Positions 35,881 to 47,395 of a DNA stretch of 64,000 nucleotides are shown one piece after another. Each line of letters begins with the position of its first letter. Positions within the stretch are counted from its first letter, which is position 1. The position numbers and the translations under genes are program-made. The notes below the pieces were generated by a model. The model was not told where the DNA came from. It ran no database searches and saw only the letters and a list, made by a program, of their open reading frames with translations. This stretch comes from Myoxocephalus aenaeus (Eukaryota; Chordata; Actinopteri; Perciformes; Cottidae): assembly GCA_038501785.1 (NCBI GenBank), contig JBAMJR010000011.1, positions 2,381,501-2,445,500 on the forward strand. Direction: 5' to 3'.

Positions 35881-36299
35881 TGTTATGATGTTGGTGTTGG
35901 GTGTCCTGTCTTGTTGTGAAGTCCTTGTCTTGTGTGTCCTCTGTGTTCCTGCACTTCCTCCCCTGTGATTGTCCGTGATTGTCTGTCTGCCCTGTTCCCT
36001 GATTGTGTATTCCTTTCACCTGTGCTGCACTCAGTGTTTTCCACCTGTTCCTCGTTACCCTCCTCTTGTATTTAAACCCTGTCTGTCTCCTGTCCCCTTG
36101 TCGGATTGTACTGGTTTCCCCCCCGCCTGTTACCCCGTAAGCTGTCTCGTCGTGAGTAGTCTTGTCCCTGTCTTTTGGAGTCCTGTTTTGTTTTTGTTCG
36201 TACCGTTTTGAAGCCTGTCCTAAGTTTTGTTTATTGGAATAAATTTACTTTCAACTGTTGCTCGTGCGTTTGGGTCCTCTCCTTACCCCACACCTGACA
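35881..36299 (+). mobile_element. Gypsy-like long terminal repeat (5' LTR)
   Basis: A 419-bp unit running from TGTTATGATG to CACACCTGACA (TG...CA ends). It contains a TATA-like box TATTTAAA at 36069-36076 and a polyadenylation signal AATAAA at 36238-36243, spaced as in U3-R-U5. The sequence after it (GAACAATCTGGACCAG...) matches the leader found after fish Gypsy-type LTRs. The two end sequences are imperfect inverted copies. No second LTR was found in the window, so the element is truncated. Confidence 0.65.
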
Positions 36300-36910
36300 G
36301 AACAATCTGGACCAGTATTTGGACCCAGCCAGCAACTTTTTATTTTTCAACCCTTTTCCGGTCCTGCGATGGCAAGTCCTCGGTCAGCCACTGACGCTCG
36401 TGGTGGTAGCCTGGGCTACCGCGACCAGCTTATGGACGCAGCTTTCGATGCGGTTAATGAGCCCTGTGAGGACTTCGGTAGCCGCCGTAGCCACCAGAAG
36501 GGTCAGGTCGACCAGGTTACGGACCCTGAGCACAACCCATGGTTGGGTTCCCGGCTAGCTTTTGGTGGGCCACGTAGCCTGAAGGTCAAGAGTCCGGCCG
36601 CTCCAGACGACTCCTGCTCAACTTCTCGTGTCGGCGTTCCGGCCGATCCCTGCTCCAGGCCTCCTCAACGACCGGCTTTTCAGGGACATGGAGGAGTCCC
36701 TCCGAGCCCTGTTCCCAGACAGGGTCCCGGCTCCCCCTGGCCTGTCGGCGTTTCCCGCCTCTGTGCCGCAGCCAGCCCCAGACCCCGCTGCCGCCTCCGG
36801 GCCGCAGCCGACCCCTGCTCCCTGTGTCCAGCCCTCCCCGGCCTATTCCGGCCCCTCGTGTCCTGCTGGCCCCCCGGCCTGTTCCCGGCACCCCCAAGGC
36901 TAGTGTCCCC

Positions 36911-37084
36911 GCTGCCGCCTCGCAGCCGTCCCAGTCCCCGCTGCCGCCTCGCAGCCGTCCCAGTCCCCGCTGCCGCCTCGCAGCCGTCCCAGTCCCCGCT
37001 GCCGCCTCGCAGCCGTCCCAGTCCCCGCTGCCGCCTCGCAGCCGTCCCAGTCCCCGCTGCCGCCTCGCAGCCGTCCCAGTCCCC
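36911..37084. repeat. 29-bp minisatellite, six copies
   Basis: Units start at 36911, 36940, 36969, 36998, 37027 and 37056 (core GCTGCCGCCTCGCAGCCGTC). The copies look identical and head-to-tail without spacers. As 29 is not a multiple of 3, the reading frame rotates each unit and repeats every 87 bp. Confidence 0.96.
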
Positions 37085-37166
37085 ATCTGAGTCCCCATCT
37101 GAGTCCCCATCTGAGTCCCCATCTGAGTCCCCATCTGAGTCCCCATCTGAGTCCCCATCTGAGTCC
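37083..37166. repeat. 12-bp minisatellite, seven copies
   Basis: Seven identical CCATCTGAGTCC units directly follow the 29-bp array, encoding Pro-Ser-Glu-Ser repeats in the main frame. The two arrays share the TCCCC junction. Confidence 0.96.
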
Positions 37167-37330
37167 GGAGCCCCCGCCCGCCTGGTGGCCGCCCTCCGGA
37201 CTGTGTCTGGCCGCCCTCGGGCCATGCCCCCGGATTACTTCTGCCCGCCTGATGGCCGTCCTCTGGCCAGGCACCCTGACTGTTTTTTTTGCCGTGCTCC
37301 TGGGTCTGCTCATCACACAATATGTTAGAG

Positions 37331-40300
37331 TTGATTACAAGCTCATACAGAAACATACACGCCTTCACACACCAACACAATCAAACGGGTCCCTTGAAGG
37401 CTCCATGCTGTACCACGATAAAAGTAAAGCAATCTAAAAAGACAAACTAAAGATTGCATGTATGATGGGAGGCAGAAAACGATGGAGAGAAAAAGATGGT
37501 CCAAGCCATATTTCTCCAACAAGCACCTTCTCATCAGTCTTTTTGTCTTTTGTAGTCTTTTCTTCAATGTATCAATTTCCAGCCCTCTTGATTTCTTTTT
37601 TTTTTTTTTTTTTGTGTAGCCACTAATGATTCATGCTGATTGGATGGTTTTTACAAAAATGCTTGTAGACCTGTAGTATCTAGCTCTATTATATTTGGTG
37701 TCTGTATCTTTACAGGACATCATTCAAAGTGTTTGTTCAATATGTGCTTATAGGTATTAGTACGTTTCCCAAAAATTAGGCATTTCCTGTCCCGGAGCAA
37801 AAGCACATTTTCCCAGGTGGGAAATGTACTTATTTTTATGGTGTAACTGCAGCAACAGTCAAAACGCATTGGGCATATTTAAAAGAACAATAAAAGCAAC
37901 AAGGAGAAATATGCATAAACCTGGGTTCCCAACCTGACCGCTTTAGGGTATTATTTTGTCAACATTTGAATGAGCTGTGCGGTTTCAGGGAAAGAGGCGG
38001 CGTGTGTTTGTAATGAATAATGCATTTACTTGACAAAGGAACCACAGCTAAACATTTTAGCTCGTGAAATAATCAATAAGGTGTTGCTGCTGTTCCTCGA
38101 GAGTAAATGTGTACAACACCTCAGACAGCAGCTCTGCAGTTCTGCTTTGCTGTAGGCTCACATTTTAGAGAATGTAAAGTAATTGATATTTTACTCATTA
38201 ATAATGTATTATTTCATCCACCAGCAACACGTCCGCAATTAATCAGAATGTTAATTTTTATGACCCGACCCACCCAATTCCTGCTGATATAACTGCATTC
38301 TGTGCATCTCTAATGCATTGCAAGTTGAAGGAGCTGATGGGATTGCATTTCAGTAAAGTGGACAACCTTGTCAAATTTCATGTAACAAATAAACTGATTG
38401 GTAAAATAAAGTTGGCATGCAGCTTGAACTTCACTATTGCTGCGAGGAATTTTAAACTGCCTCTGATCTGAGTGCTGAGAACAGCCTTGTGGAAGTGATA
38501 TTTGACTATTTTGGTTGTATAAGGAAACGGAATACGTTAAAGCAAGTAAATTGGCATTTCCAAAGTCATTTTATTAAACTGAGGCAAATTCTATATTCAG
38601 CTCAGAGGCTCACAACTCATTGTGGCCACTTGTAAAGTATATATGCATTTCTGTCGTGATACCTATATATTTTTGTATCAGCCTTTTTGTTTTTTGCTGA
38701 GAACGTAACTATTTTTTTTTCTCGTTTTCCTGTAATTATATTTTTCAGGAAATAGTTTGGATGTGTATTCTCAGGAATTCTGTTTCCCGTAATGAAACCC
38801 TACTGCTTCTCAATCAGTGCTGCGGGGGTCTTGAAAATTGTTGCATCTTTCCCCTCTGAACACTTGTTACTATACTGTACTTCTATAAGTAGGTGTGTAA
38901 TGATACGGATGAGTAAGCATAGCTGTTGGGATTTGGTTTATGGTATGTGCTTTCATTCTAAACAGTTTCAATGTATGTATTTGTACTTTTTTTTTCGTAA
39001 CGAGGTCCCCATCATGCATGCATACGTTACCCATGTAGAACCACTGTGTACTATTTACACAATGGCTAATACGTAGCGCGAGACACATAGCAACTATTTC
39101 CTATTGTGCCATGGTGTACATCTGTGGTCTATGGTTTTTCATTACCATGGGGCAGTGTGTACCACTGTACTATTTGTATCGCGGCCATTGTAGTGGTAAA
39201 ACTTAAACATTATCCATTACATTATAATAACATGGTGCCATTTATAGAACATGGCAGGTGTTCATGTGAGTGCAAGTATGATACATGCATGTGATGGTGT
39301 ATTCGAGACTCTAAGAGATTGATGTTGTGCAGCGAGCTAAAGTAGTCTCACACCTCCCCAGCTGCTCTGTCTGAGACAGAGGCCTGCTGGTTCACTTACG
39401 GTATGAAACTGAGCAGAGAAGAGGTTTGGCTATTACAAAATATTAAAGCTATAAGCCTTCCTCGTGGCTGTTGGTATATGAAACTATTAGTTCCATAATA
39501 CATTTTTCTATCAATTGTTCAACAGGTAATATGGTGCCATTCTTCAACATGCTGGACATAATAAAACTATCAGGTTGATGACTCTGGAACTATGCCACTG
39601 CTGCACTGCAGCCTCCTCGGGCATTTACACGTCTTATTTAGCAGCAGATTTACAATGGATACAAAAGATTGCAGATTTTTTTCACTCCCATTGTCGTATT
39701 TCAAGATGACTGTCGTATTACAAGTTGTCAAGAAGTTTTTTCTTCAATATTAGCATTGAGAAAACAGCACAAACTGAGTCCCCTTTTACACATGGATAAT
39801 GACTACACACAAGACTAATACTTTAAAAAAAAATCTGGATTTCTGACAGCATTTTGTATTGAAACTATTTCTACATCCCTAGCCTGTTTACAACATGCAA
39901 GGCATGTATAAATACAACTCATATGATGGAAGTTGTTAACACCCAGCACTTGCGATTGTGTGTAAATTTGCAGACTCACTCAAACGCAAATTAACAACTG
40001 CACAGACTCTGAAAACAAACAATCTCAGACGTGAACACTAAACCAAAAGTTCCGAAGCACTTGATCATCGTCTTTGAACTCGGAGAGTTAAAAGACTCTG
40101 TGGCCGGAGAGTGGTATGTTAAGTACACATGTGACATCTGTTTGTTTTGTCAGAAATGACTTGGACCAAGCAGACGTTATTTTGACACCTTTTCTGAGTT
40201 CACCAGGCGCTCATGAGGGGGTTTGCTGCTGTCTTTCCTTCAGCATCACGCTCTCAGTATACTGTCTATGACCACTACACCCTGGGACACAGCTAACATG

Positions 40301-41153
40301 GTTAACTTGCTGGCTATCTTAACTAGCTGGTTGGTGTCTCAAACTGCAGTGTTGCAGGATGCTGGACTGTGTCTTTGAATTTGATCAAATTCAAGAACAT
40401 AGAATATTGAATAGTTAGGGAGTATGCATTGCATTGTCTCTATTGAGACACCCCATGTGGAGTCACCCAAGTCAGCTGGTGTTAAAATCACTCACAGAGG
40501 TCTTAATTGTAGACATCTGAACTTTTTTGTTACATGTAATTGCTGAACATTGCCTTCAAAAAACGTGGGCATTAATAACACCAGACTCCACTTAAAAACC
40601 TGGCTGCAGAGATTTGCTAACATTCAGCCTCGAGAACATTACGTCACATTAGATACATTCCAACACTTTTGGTCACCTCTTGCCGGAGATAAAAATAAAC
40701 TATTGTTTTAACGAAAGGCTTTTATAGTGTAGGGTTAGGGTGTATTGTCAGTACATTGTCTGGTAAGTAAACTGAACAAGCACACCATACATGTTTCTGT
40801 TATCATACAGCGTGTCTACAATAGGCTATCAGAGAATGTCAGAATATTTGTCAGCAGGAAGTGTGTAGGCCTTGTTACTGTGTCTGAAATGAGAGAAATG
40901 GAGAGCTGGAAGGAGGGGGACAGAGGCGGGGCTGCAAAGGTAACAGATTGGATGTGAAATATTGTGGAGTCTGCCAGTTGCACCATGATGTATTGGGAAT
41001 CACTCGCTCGCTAATTACCTTAAATTAACAGTAGAGTTTGGGTGTGACAGTTCACGTAACTGTTTTTTCTGCTGCTACAGATGAATGGGCTGGGGGGAGT
41101 TGATGCCAGGATGCTGTTGACAATCGAATTCTCCTTCAAACTCCTTCCAATCA

Positions 41154-41156
<3 letters not shown>
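37331..41156. other. Long single-copy stretch
   Basis: 3.8 kb with no gene or transposon recognised. A poly-T run of 18 lies at 37596-37613. Complex AT-rich patches at 37920-38440 resemble regulatory DNA. Short frames show no domains. Confidence 0.45.

Positions 41157-41201
<45 letters not shown>
41157..41201. repeat. (TC)n microsatellite
   Basis: About 22 pure TC units. Confidence 0.95.
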
Positions 41202-41203
<2 letters not shown>

Positions 41204-41844
41204 CTACATATGAGCAGCTAAGAGACGGGCCAGTGAACATGTGACGAGGTTCAGAGTGTCACTGATTCAGCTTCGAAATGAGTAGTTTGATGATATCTTT
41301 ATTTATGAATTACCATGGTCGCTGCATTCATAAAGTGTGAATAGAAAATGGTTCTTTTATCATGTGTGATCGACCATCCAATAGCATTTTGGTAACACAA
41401 ATAGTCTGGACGAGCCCACGATTCTGTTTTGTCGCTGTGGACGCGTGCCACGGCTTCAGCATGTGTATCCTTTCGTGGTAGATAACTCCTACATACTCAT
41501 TCATGATGGAACATTTATGTTGCTGCGTATAATAAGAGTGAGCCAGAAGTCAGCATATATGTTGGCAAACACACAGATAACACATTCTCACACAGTGCAT
41601 TGTTTCCAGTCCCCACCTAAAGAGAGCTCAGGGAGGATTTGTGGTTCTGTGGAAAGGACCAAGAAAAATGTTTTCTGATAAATTATTCACAATCCCACAA
41701 TCCCTTTTGGGCAGAGTGTTGCATCGCACTGCGTGACGCATTACACCTTCACCGTCTCTGTCTCGCCCTCCTCTTTCCTTTCCTCCATCACTCACTCACT
41801 CTCTCAATGTGCCCTTTTCCTCTCTGTGTCTCTGTTCTTTTCCC

Positions 41845-41883
<39 letters not shown>

Positions 41884-42006
41884 ACACCTTTTTGTATTCT
41901 GCGACGTCGGGCCTCACGCCCCCAGAGAAGGGCCCAGTTCTCGGGCAAGCTGTCGCTGATAATGGTGGCAATTAATAACATGTCATAATCCTGCAGAGAG
42001 AGAAAA

Positions 42007-42037
<31 letters not shown>
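41845..42037. repeat. (TC)n array and (TG)n array
   Basis: TC units at 41845-41883 with one TTTC interruption, and pure TG at 42012-42037. The intervening 41884-42000 is complex single-copy sequence. Another small TG run lies at 42221-42237. Confidence 0.9.
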
Positions 42038-45000
42038 TTTCGCCAACACTATGGACTGGGAGTGTGCGTTTTAGAGTGAACATACACTTACGTTTTCTGA
42101 TTGGATGTGTAAGAGGTAGGAAGATGCATGTCTTTGTGTATGCGTATGTATTATGTAGTGAGATGTGCTATTATGTGTTTATGCGTGTTCATATTTATGG
42201 TACAAGTAAGCCACATAAATGTGTGTGTGTGTGTGTGAATCCATGTTGCATGACACATTAAGAGAGGAAAAGAGAGAGAGAGTTGGGTAAGATAGCAGCT
42301 GCAGGTCTTTAGTACATATTATGCTTAGTGGACACAGGTGTTGTACACATCTGAGGTCACAGCTTCAGACACTCGTATATACACACATATGCACGCAGGG
42401 CTTCAGAGTGTCGGTCCACTGCCAAGCCACAGGCCAAGTCACACTATACTGGTACATAGCTAAACGTAGAGTTAGACCGAACAGAAGTAGCACTTATTTC
42501 TTTAACCTGACAGTCTCCTGCTCTCAGCCCACAGTGGCTTCAGCATTTACTGATCATGCATCATAAACCAGCTTTGTGAACATCATAGGAGGAGTTATTT
42601 AATGTATTCTAATACAAGAACCTTAAAACACAAGAATATCAAACCAGAGGCTCTATAGCATACCTAGCCATAGCAAAGGCTCTACAGCTATTCAGGCTCT
42701 CAACTATATAGATTTATCTAAAATTATGTACATATACAACAGATAAAGATTCATTTGTATCTCAGTTTTAAAAAACACGATCAATCGTTCAAATGTGAGC
42801 AGCAGCAGCGGTGAAAATACCCCAAATAAGTTAGGGAAATTAAAGAATGTTTACTTCTAACATAATTTTTGTTTTCAAAAATAGCAGCAGTACAGCCTGA
42901 GAGTTCCTTCTCTATGCGTTGTTGCTCTGTGTATGTGCAGACATCAATTCCCTCCTTCCAGGTGCACAGTTGTGTATACACTGCATGCCTGTTGTGCCTC
43001 CCTTCGCCTCAGTGCAAACTGCAGCAGACAGGTGTGACTGTGGATACCTTTCTTTAGGCAATACACACTGAATTATACAGATAGACACTTCTGTATCTCT
43101 ATCCATCTAAAATATAAAAAATATACACCTATAAATATATATTTTTGTACCACTCAAACAGTATCACTATCCATTAAACATACAAACACTTAAAACAGCT
43201 TGGTGACCTTGATGACGGTTTGTTAATGACGTACCGCTTGTAATTCGGGCATGTCTGCGTTCTCTTGTGTTGTAGTGTGATGAAACAACGGGTCTGAGGG
43301 AGAACAAACAGAGTGGTGGGGCAGGATCAGAGAGCAGCTTCCACTTGTCTGTCTTACAACAGCTCACCCTCACATATACGTACATTCATTTCCCAATATT
43401 CAGGATTGTTCAGACATTTTTTGATAACTGCCACAAAATGATTATTATGTCCTGAGATGAACTGTTTTACAAGGTTTTTGCTGAGATTAAATTGAATACT
43501 GGCTCAGCAGTTCATTGAAAGACATTAGCTTTAGCTACTCTGCTCATTATTTAGTCCAACATTTGAATAACTTAGCAAAAGGTGCTGCTTCAATTTCCTA
43601 CCGCCCCATGAGAAGACACACGAGTAAATGTGTATTGATTTAATTATTGATAGCACATTGGATTCCATTTGTTTATCATGACAGAAATGACTTCATTACC
43701 TAAGTACCTAATGGCCTAACAATATCTACAAGATATACATTTACATTTATTTTGCAAAAGGAATTACATTTTGAAGGAAACTAATTGATTTTCATATTTT
43801 TTCCGGCGTGTTGTATTGATTGTTCAAAATCTTTGCACGGCAAAAGTATGTAATGGCATGGTTAAAGTGTTTTCAACTGTAAGCACTTTCTCAAGGTTAA
43901 AGAACGCTCAAGGTCATGCAACTAAAGTATGTTTAATGTTGGGGGAAAGTTTAATGGCATTGTACATTTATATGTGTTACAATTCTGGCTCCTATTGATG
44001 AAGTAGATGTTTTCAAAAAAGCCTTTACCTTTCGATCTTCACTCACCACCTTCCATCTTCTCTACTCTCTGTCTCAACCCCGCTCACCTGTCTTGTGGGT
44101 GAGGCCGATACTTATGGAAGGAACTCCTCCTCCTCTTTCTTCAAATGAAGTCCAGCCCCTTCATCCTGGTGCGGCATTGAAGTGTTGATTTAGTTACCAT
44201 ACCAGTACTGCAAAGCTTCCTGTAAGTCCTGGCTACCCGGCCCTAAACAGGCAAAGTTTACAAACCTCTGGCAATTTGTACACTCCTGTTAGTGGACATG
44301 GGAGGTGCATTAGTAACTGTCAATGCGCCCTGCCCGATGCACGGCTCTCATTTGACCCAATTCATTCCGGTGGGTGTGTCCCAGTGGCAGTGATATATAC
44401 CCCCTGTGATTTTACTGATGTATAATCACTCAGCGCTCTCACAACCCACAGTTATCTTTACCTCAATAGGCTGAGGAAACAATGAGAGCGCCATACATAA
44501 GCTTTCCAAGAGGTTGGGGCACGAGGGGGGTTGTTGGGGTGTGTGGGCGTGTCCGGTCGGGGATACTGTACTGTGGCTAGGAACAACTTGGGCGCCTATT
44601 CTTAAAGCAGTGTAGTTGGTTGAGATCAAACATGATGGAGCTTCCTTTGACTGGTGGGATATCTACCGTCCAGTGGCTATTCTTACTGACGATGAGTCCA
44701 CTGTTGATGCCTATGAAGTCTGATTCTCATATCTCGCTGGATTTGAGGAGTGACAGCTGGATCTCAACAGGCTTAAATGATATTGGTACAACAGGACGTT
44801 CTTTTCAGTCAGACAGGAGTGAGTCGTTTCTCACAATGTCTGTGGTCATAGTCCTCTTCTTGAATTCATGTAATTCACAAGAGATGTACCGAAAGACTCT
44901 GCGCAATCATCTGCACTTGTTGCAGCATCATTGTTTTCAGGTCCTCAGCACATTAGCAAACACAAGAATAACAAACAATGTCATGGGTTTGTTGAACTCC

Positions 45001-45969
45001 AAGAACACATTAAAGCACAATGTTTGTTGAAATGTGCAATCCTATCAAGGCAGAACTTTTGTTGTTCGTCATCCTTTTTGTTGTTCGCCATCCTTACTCA
45101 ACTTTGAAAGACATCAAGGAAACATGTGTAGCAGTAGGACACTAGAGATTAAAAGGGCCATAGTGCTTCATCACTTCACGGAGAATAAGAAGAAGTGTTC
45201 TTTGTGTTCATGGAACTGTTTCCCAGAAACAGTAACTTGTGTTATATTGTGTGTAATGTATTTTTAATCGTTATAGCTTATTTTATTTTGCCATATTTTG
45301 GAGATGAATATGTCCGTGGTGATTTCATTATTGCTGCTTGGTTGTAAGACTCAGACAGACAAAGTAAAGCTAGTAAAACCACCAATATCTCCAATACGAC
45401 CCCTTTGAACTAATTCTTATCATGGCTGGTGCGAACCCAAGGAAGGTGCTCTCTGCATGGCTGTGGAGCAGAGCTGGTTTAGGTTGGTTGGATAGGAATG
45501 AGATGGAAGAGGTTGTCTGATCCAGAGCCATCCCAGTGATTGTCCCTGGATGGAATTACTCTTCACCATAGATGTGGAAGCACTGGGATAAATGTTCACC
45601 ACCGTGCATCTCCGATTGGCTCCACATTGTTGTCGCGAAAGTACATTCTGTTTTCCGCTGTGTGCCTGAAACGCTCCCCTCATTCCTTTTGCTGCGTGTT
45701 TGTTATTCTTATGGCATGGTGGACAGCACCCAGTGTGAGAAATGCATGAGATTCATCCTAGCGCCCTTCTGACCCCAATGCAAAACCACAACCTCCGCCC
45801 CAACGGGCTGTTTCATCCCAGACCTTTCATCTGCACTGTCTCTCTATTGCTCTGCATAGCATAGCATAAATCAAACCATGCAGGCCTCGCTCCCTCTCTC
45901 ACTCAGCACCCAGAGTCGTACCCCTTCTGCCCGTGTTACATTGTATTCACAGATTTAGTGGCATTGTAA
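42038..45969. other. Long single-copy stretch
   Basis: No gene or transposon recognised. The frame at 44620-45030 (136 codons) has no recognisable domain. Complex sequence at 44200-44420 may be conserved. A 19-bp direct duplication (TTTTGTTGTTCGYCATCC) lies at 45057-45092. Confidence 0.45.
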
Positions 45970-46270
45970 ATAGATAAACACAAGCAACATCTATCAATGC
46001 AACTCGAGGAGAGGGTCTGTAATCAGAGTGCCGGGCCCGCGGCCGGTGAGGGCTATCTCCATTTACCTTGGGATAAATCCATCGGTGTGACCACCATAGA
46101 CGCGCTGGAGGGGCCTGACAAATCACCCCAGTCAGGCCACGGGGCTGCTGGGCCTTATTGGCCTGGCCTCTAAGTGGTCTTCCACTTCAGCGGAAAGGAT
46201 GGGCCCTGTCAAGCATGGCCAGATTAAAAAGCATACTTTGAGAGAAATGATTTGTTATTAGAGAATGCCC
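45970..46270. other. Candidate conserved non-coding element, GC-rich
   Basis: GGGCCCGCGGCCGGTGAGGG near 46034 and ACCTTGGGATAAATCCATCG near 46066 lie in complex sequence that ends in AT-rich AGATTAAAAAGCATAC. There is no open frame and no repeat match. The call is based on texture only. Confidence 0.25.
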
Positions 46271-47125
46271 CATTGTGAATCTTTAGGAGTGGAAACAAGT
46301 ATGACCGCGGTGGAGGGTGGGCTGTGGGTATATGCTTGAGGTGTTTGCATCCACCTGCTTGCCTTTTGTCTGTCCCTCTTACTTTCTTCCTTCCTCTTAT
46401 CTGTTACTGTTTAGCTCTCTTTCTCTGTGTGCAAAGTGTTTGTGTGAATGCATTTATGATATAGGGATTTTGAGTGAAATGGTGCAGGCTATTGGGTTAT
46501 GGGGGTGGGTAGCGAGGGCGTCGGATTGGGTTGAGAAATCCTATTAAAGTGGTGAATAGGGTTGAGGGGGTTAAGCACAAGCAGACATAATCATTTAGAG
46601 AGCGGGAGAATAGTTTGGTGTGTGTCCTAAGGTGCTGTCATCAATGTGCCTCAAACACACAGACACAGAAATGTAAACCATAACTCTTGTGCATGCATGC
46701 TCGCACACTCTACACACACAAACACATGGACCATGAGCAGCATTTAGAAAGCAATGTAGTAAAATGCAATTTGCAGTTTATTTGACGTCTTTTGGAACTT
46801 ATAATTTATTGTTGAAGACTGATGAAAATATCAATACACATTTTTTCTTCATTACAAAAAATAGCCGATGGATATATTATCAGTTTGGGTGATAATGTGA
46901 ACAGATGTTGCACTCGTTGCTGTTTGTGTGTCCTTTGGGGAGTGCTGAATGTCAGCCATGCTGTGGCAGTCAAGATGAGGCCAGCAGTGACACAAGGGAA
47001 GTTCTAATAAAGCAGTTATAAATACAAAATACACATTAATTTCGCAAGCTGCTATCAACTGATGGAGATGAAAAGAGTTTAGATTAGAGTTCACATCTAC
47101 ACTGTATGCACTGAGGTGCACTAAG
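46271..47125. other. Single-copy stretch, nothing recognised
   Basis: Ordinary non-coding sequence with scattered short CA runs at 46650-46730. Confidence 0.5.
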
Positions 47126-47395
47126 GCCCTATTCAGACCAACATTATCATGGGTTTTGGGAGATCTGATTACAAGTGGACAGCTCTAAGTACGTCAGTTC
47201 ACATCTGTCATTAGAAGTACACATGTCACCCTCCAATGTGACCAAGGTCACATTTGCGTACAGACTGCAAAAATAATCTCGCCAAATGTGGCCCAGACTA
47301 CCTCCGAATGTGGTCTGAGCGATCGGATCTCAATGCGCCCTCAATGAGTGTTGGGGACATTCACATCTGCACTGAAAGCTGTCCACTGGCCTAAT
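47126..47395. mobile_element. MITE with GGCCCTATTCAGACC start
   Basis: Begins AGGCCCTATTCAGACCAACA and contains GATCTGATTACAAGTGGACA, GTTCACATCTGTCATTAGAA and TCTGAGCGATCGGATCTCAA. This is the pattern of a fish DNA-transposon MITE with GGCCCTGTTCACACC ends and internal GATCGGATCAC repeats, possibly PIF/Harbinger-like. TGTCCACTGGCC near 47383 may be the far end. Confidence 0.5.

Larger units (their letters stand above)
36369..37328 (+). pseudogene. Proline/serine-rich open frame in LTR element
   Basis: The first ATG of the open frame is at 36369, giving 319 codons to TAG. Residues 1-80 (MASPRSATDARGGS...) are of mixed composition and might be a gag relic. The rest is Pro/Arg/Ser/Ala-rich and runs through the 29-bp and 12-bp minisatellites, ending with a mixed 50-residue tail. 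No CCHC knuckle or other domain is visible. The opposite strand is also open for over 250 codons, so openness reflects GC-rich repeats lacking stop words rather than selection. Confidence 0.3.
36300..37330 (+). mobile_element. GC-rich internal region of LTR element
   Basis: GC-rich against AT-rich surroundings, beginning at the LTR and ending abruptly near 37330 where AT-rich sequence resumes. Probably the leader plus the 5' part of a gag-like or non-autonomous internal region. No protease, reverse transcriptase or integrase motif is present. Confidence 0.55.

Noticed and set aside
36911..37084. CRISPR-like array (29-bp direct repeats)
   Set aside because: Units are head-to-tail with no spacers, in a eukaryotic retroelement; it is a minisatellite.
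36258..37380. 356-codon plus-strand and 264-codon minus-strand frames as a host gene
   Set aside because: Both strands are open through the same GC-rich minisatellites, the region follows an LTR, and no domain or splice structure is visible. Retained only as an element-internal frame.
40725..40745. Telomere-like TAGGGTTAGGG
   Set aside because: Fewer than two full TTAGGG units; chance occurrence.
44620..45030. 136-codon frame as a possible secreted protein (hydrophobic start)
   Set aside because: A leader-like start is followed by unremarkable sequence with no cysteine pattern or repeats; single-exon isolation and no neighbouring signal make chance more likely.
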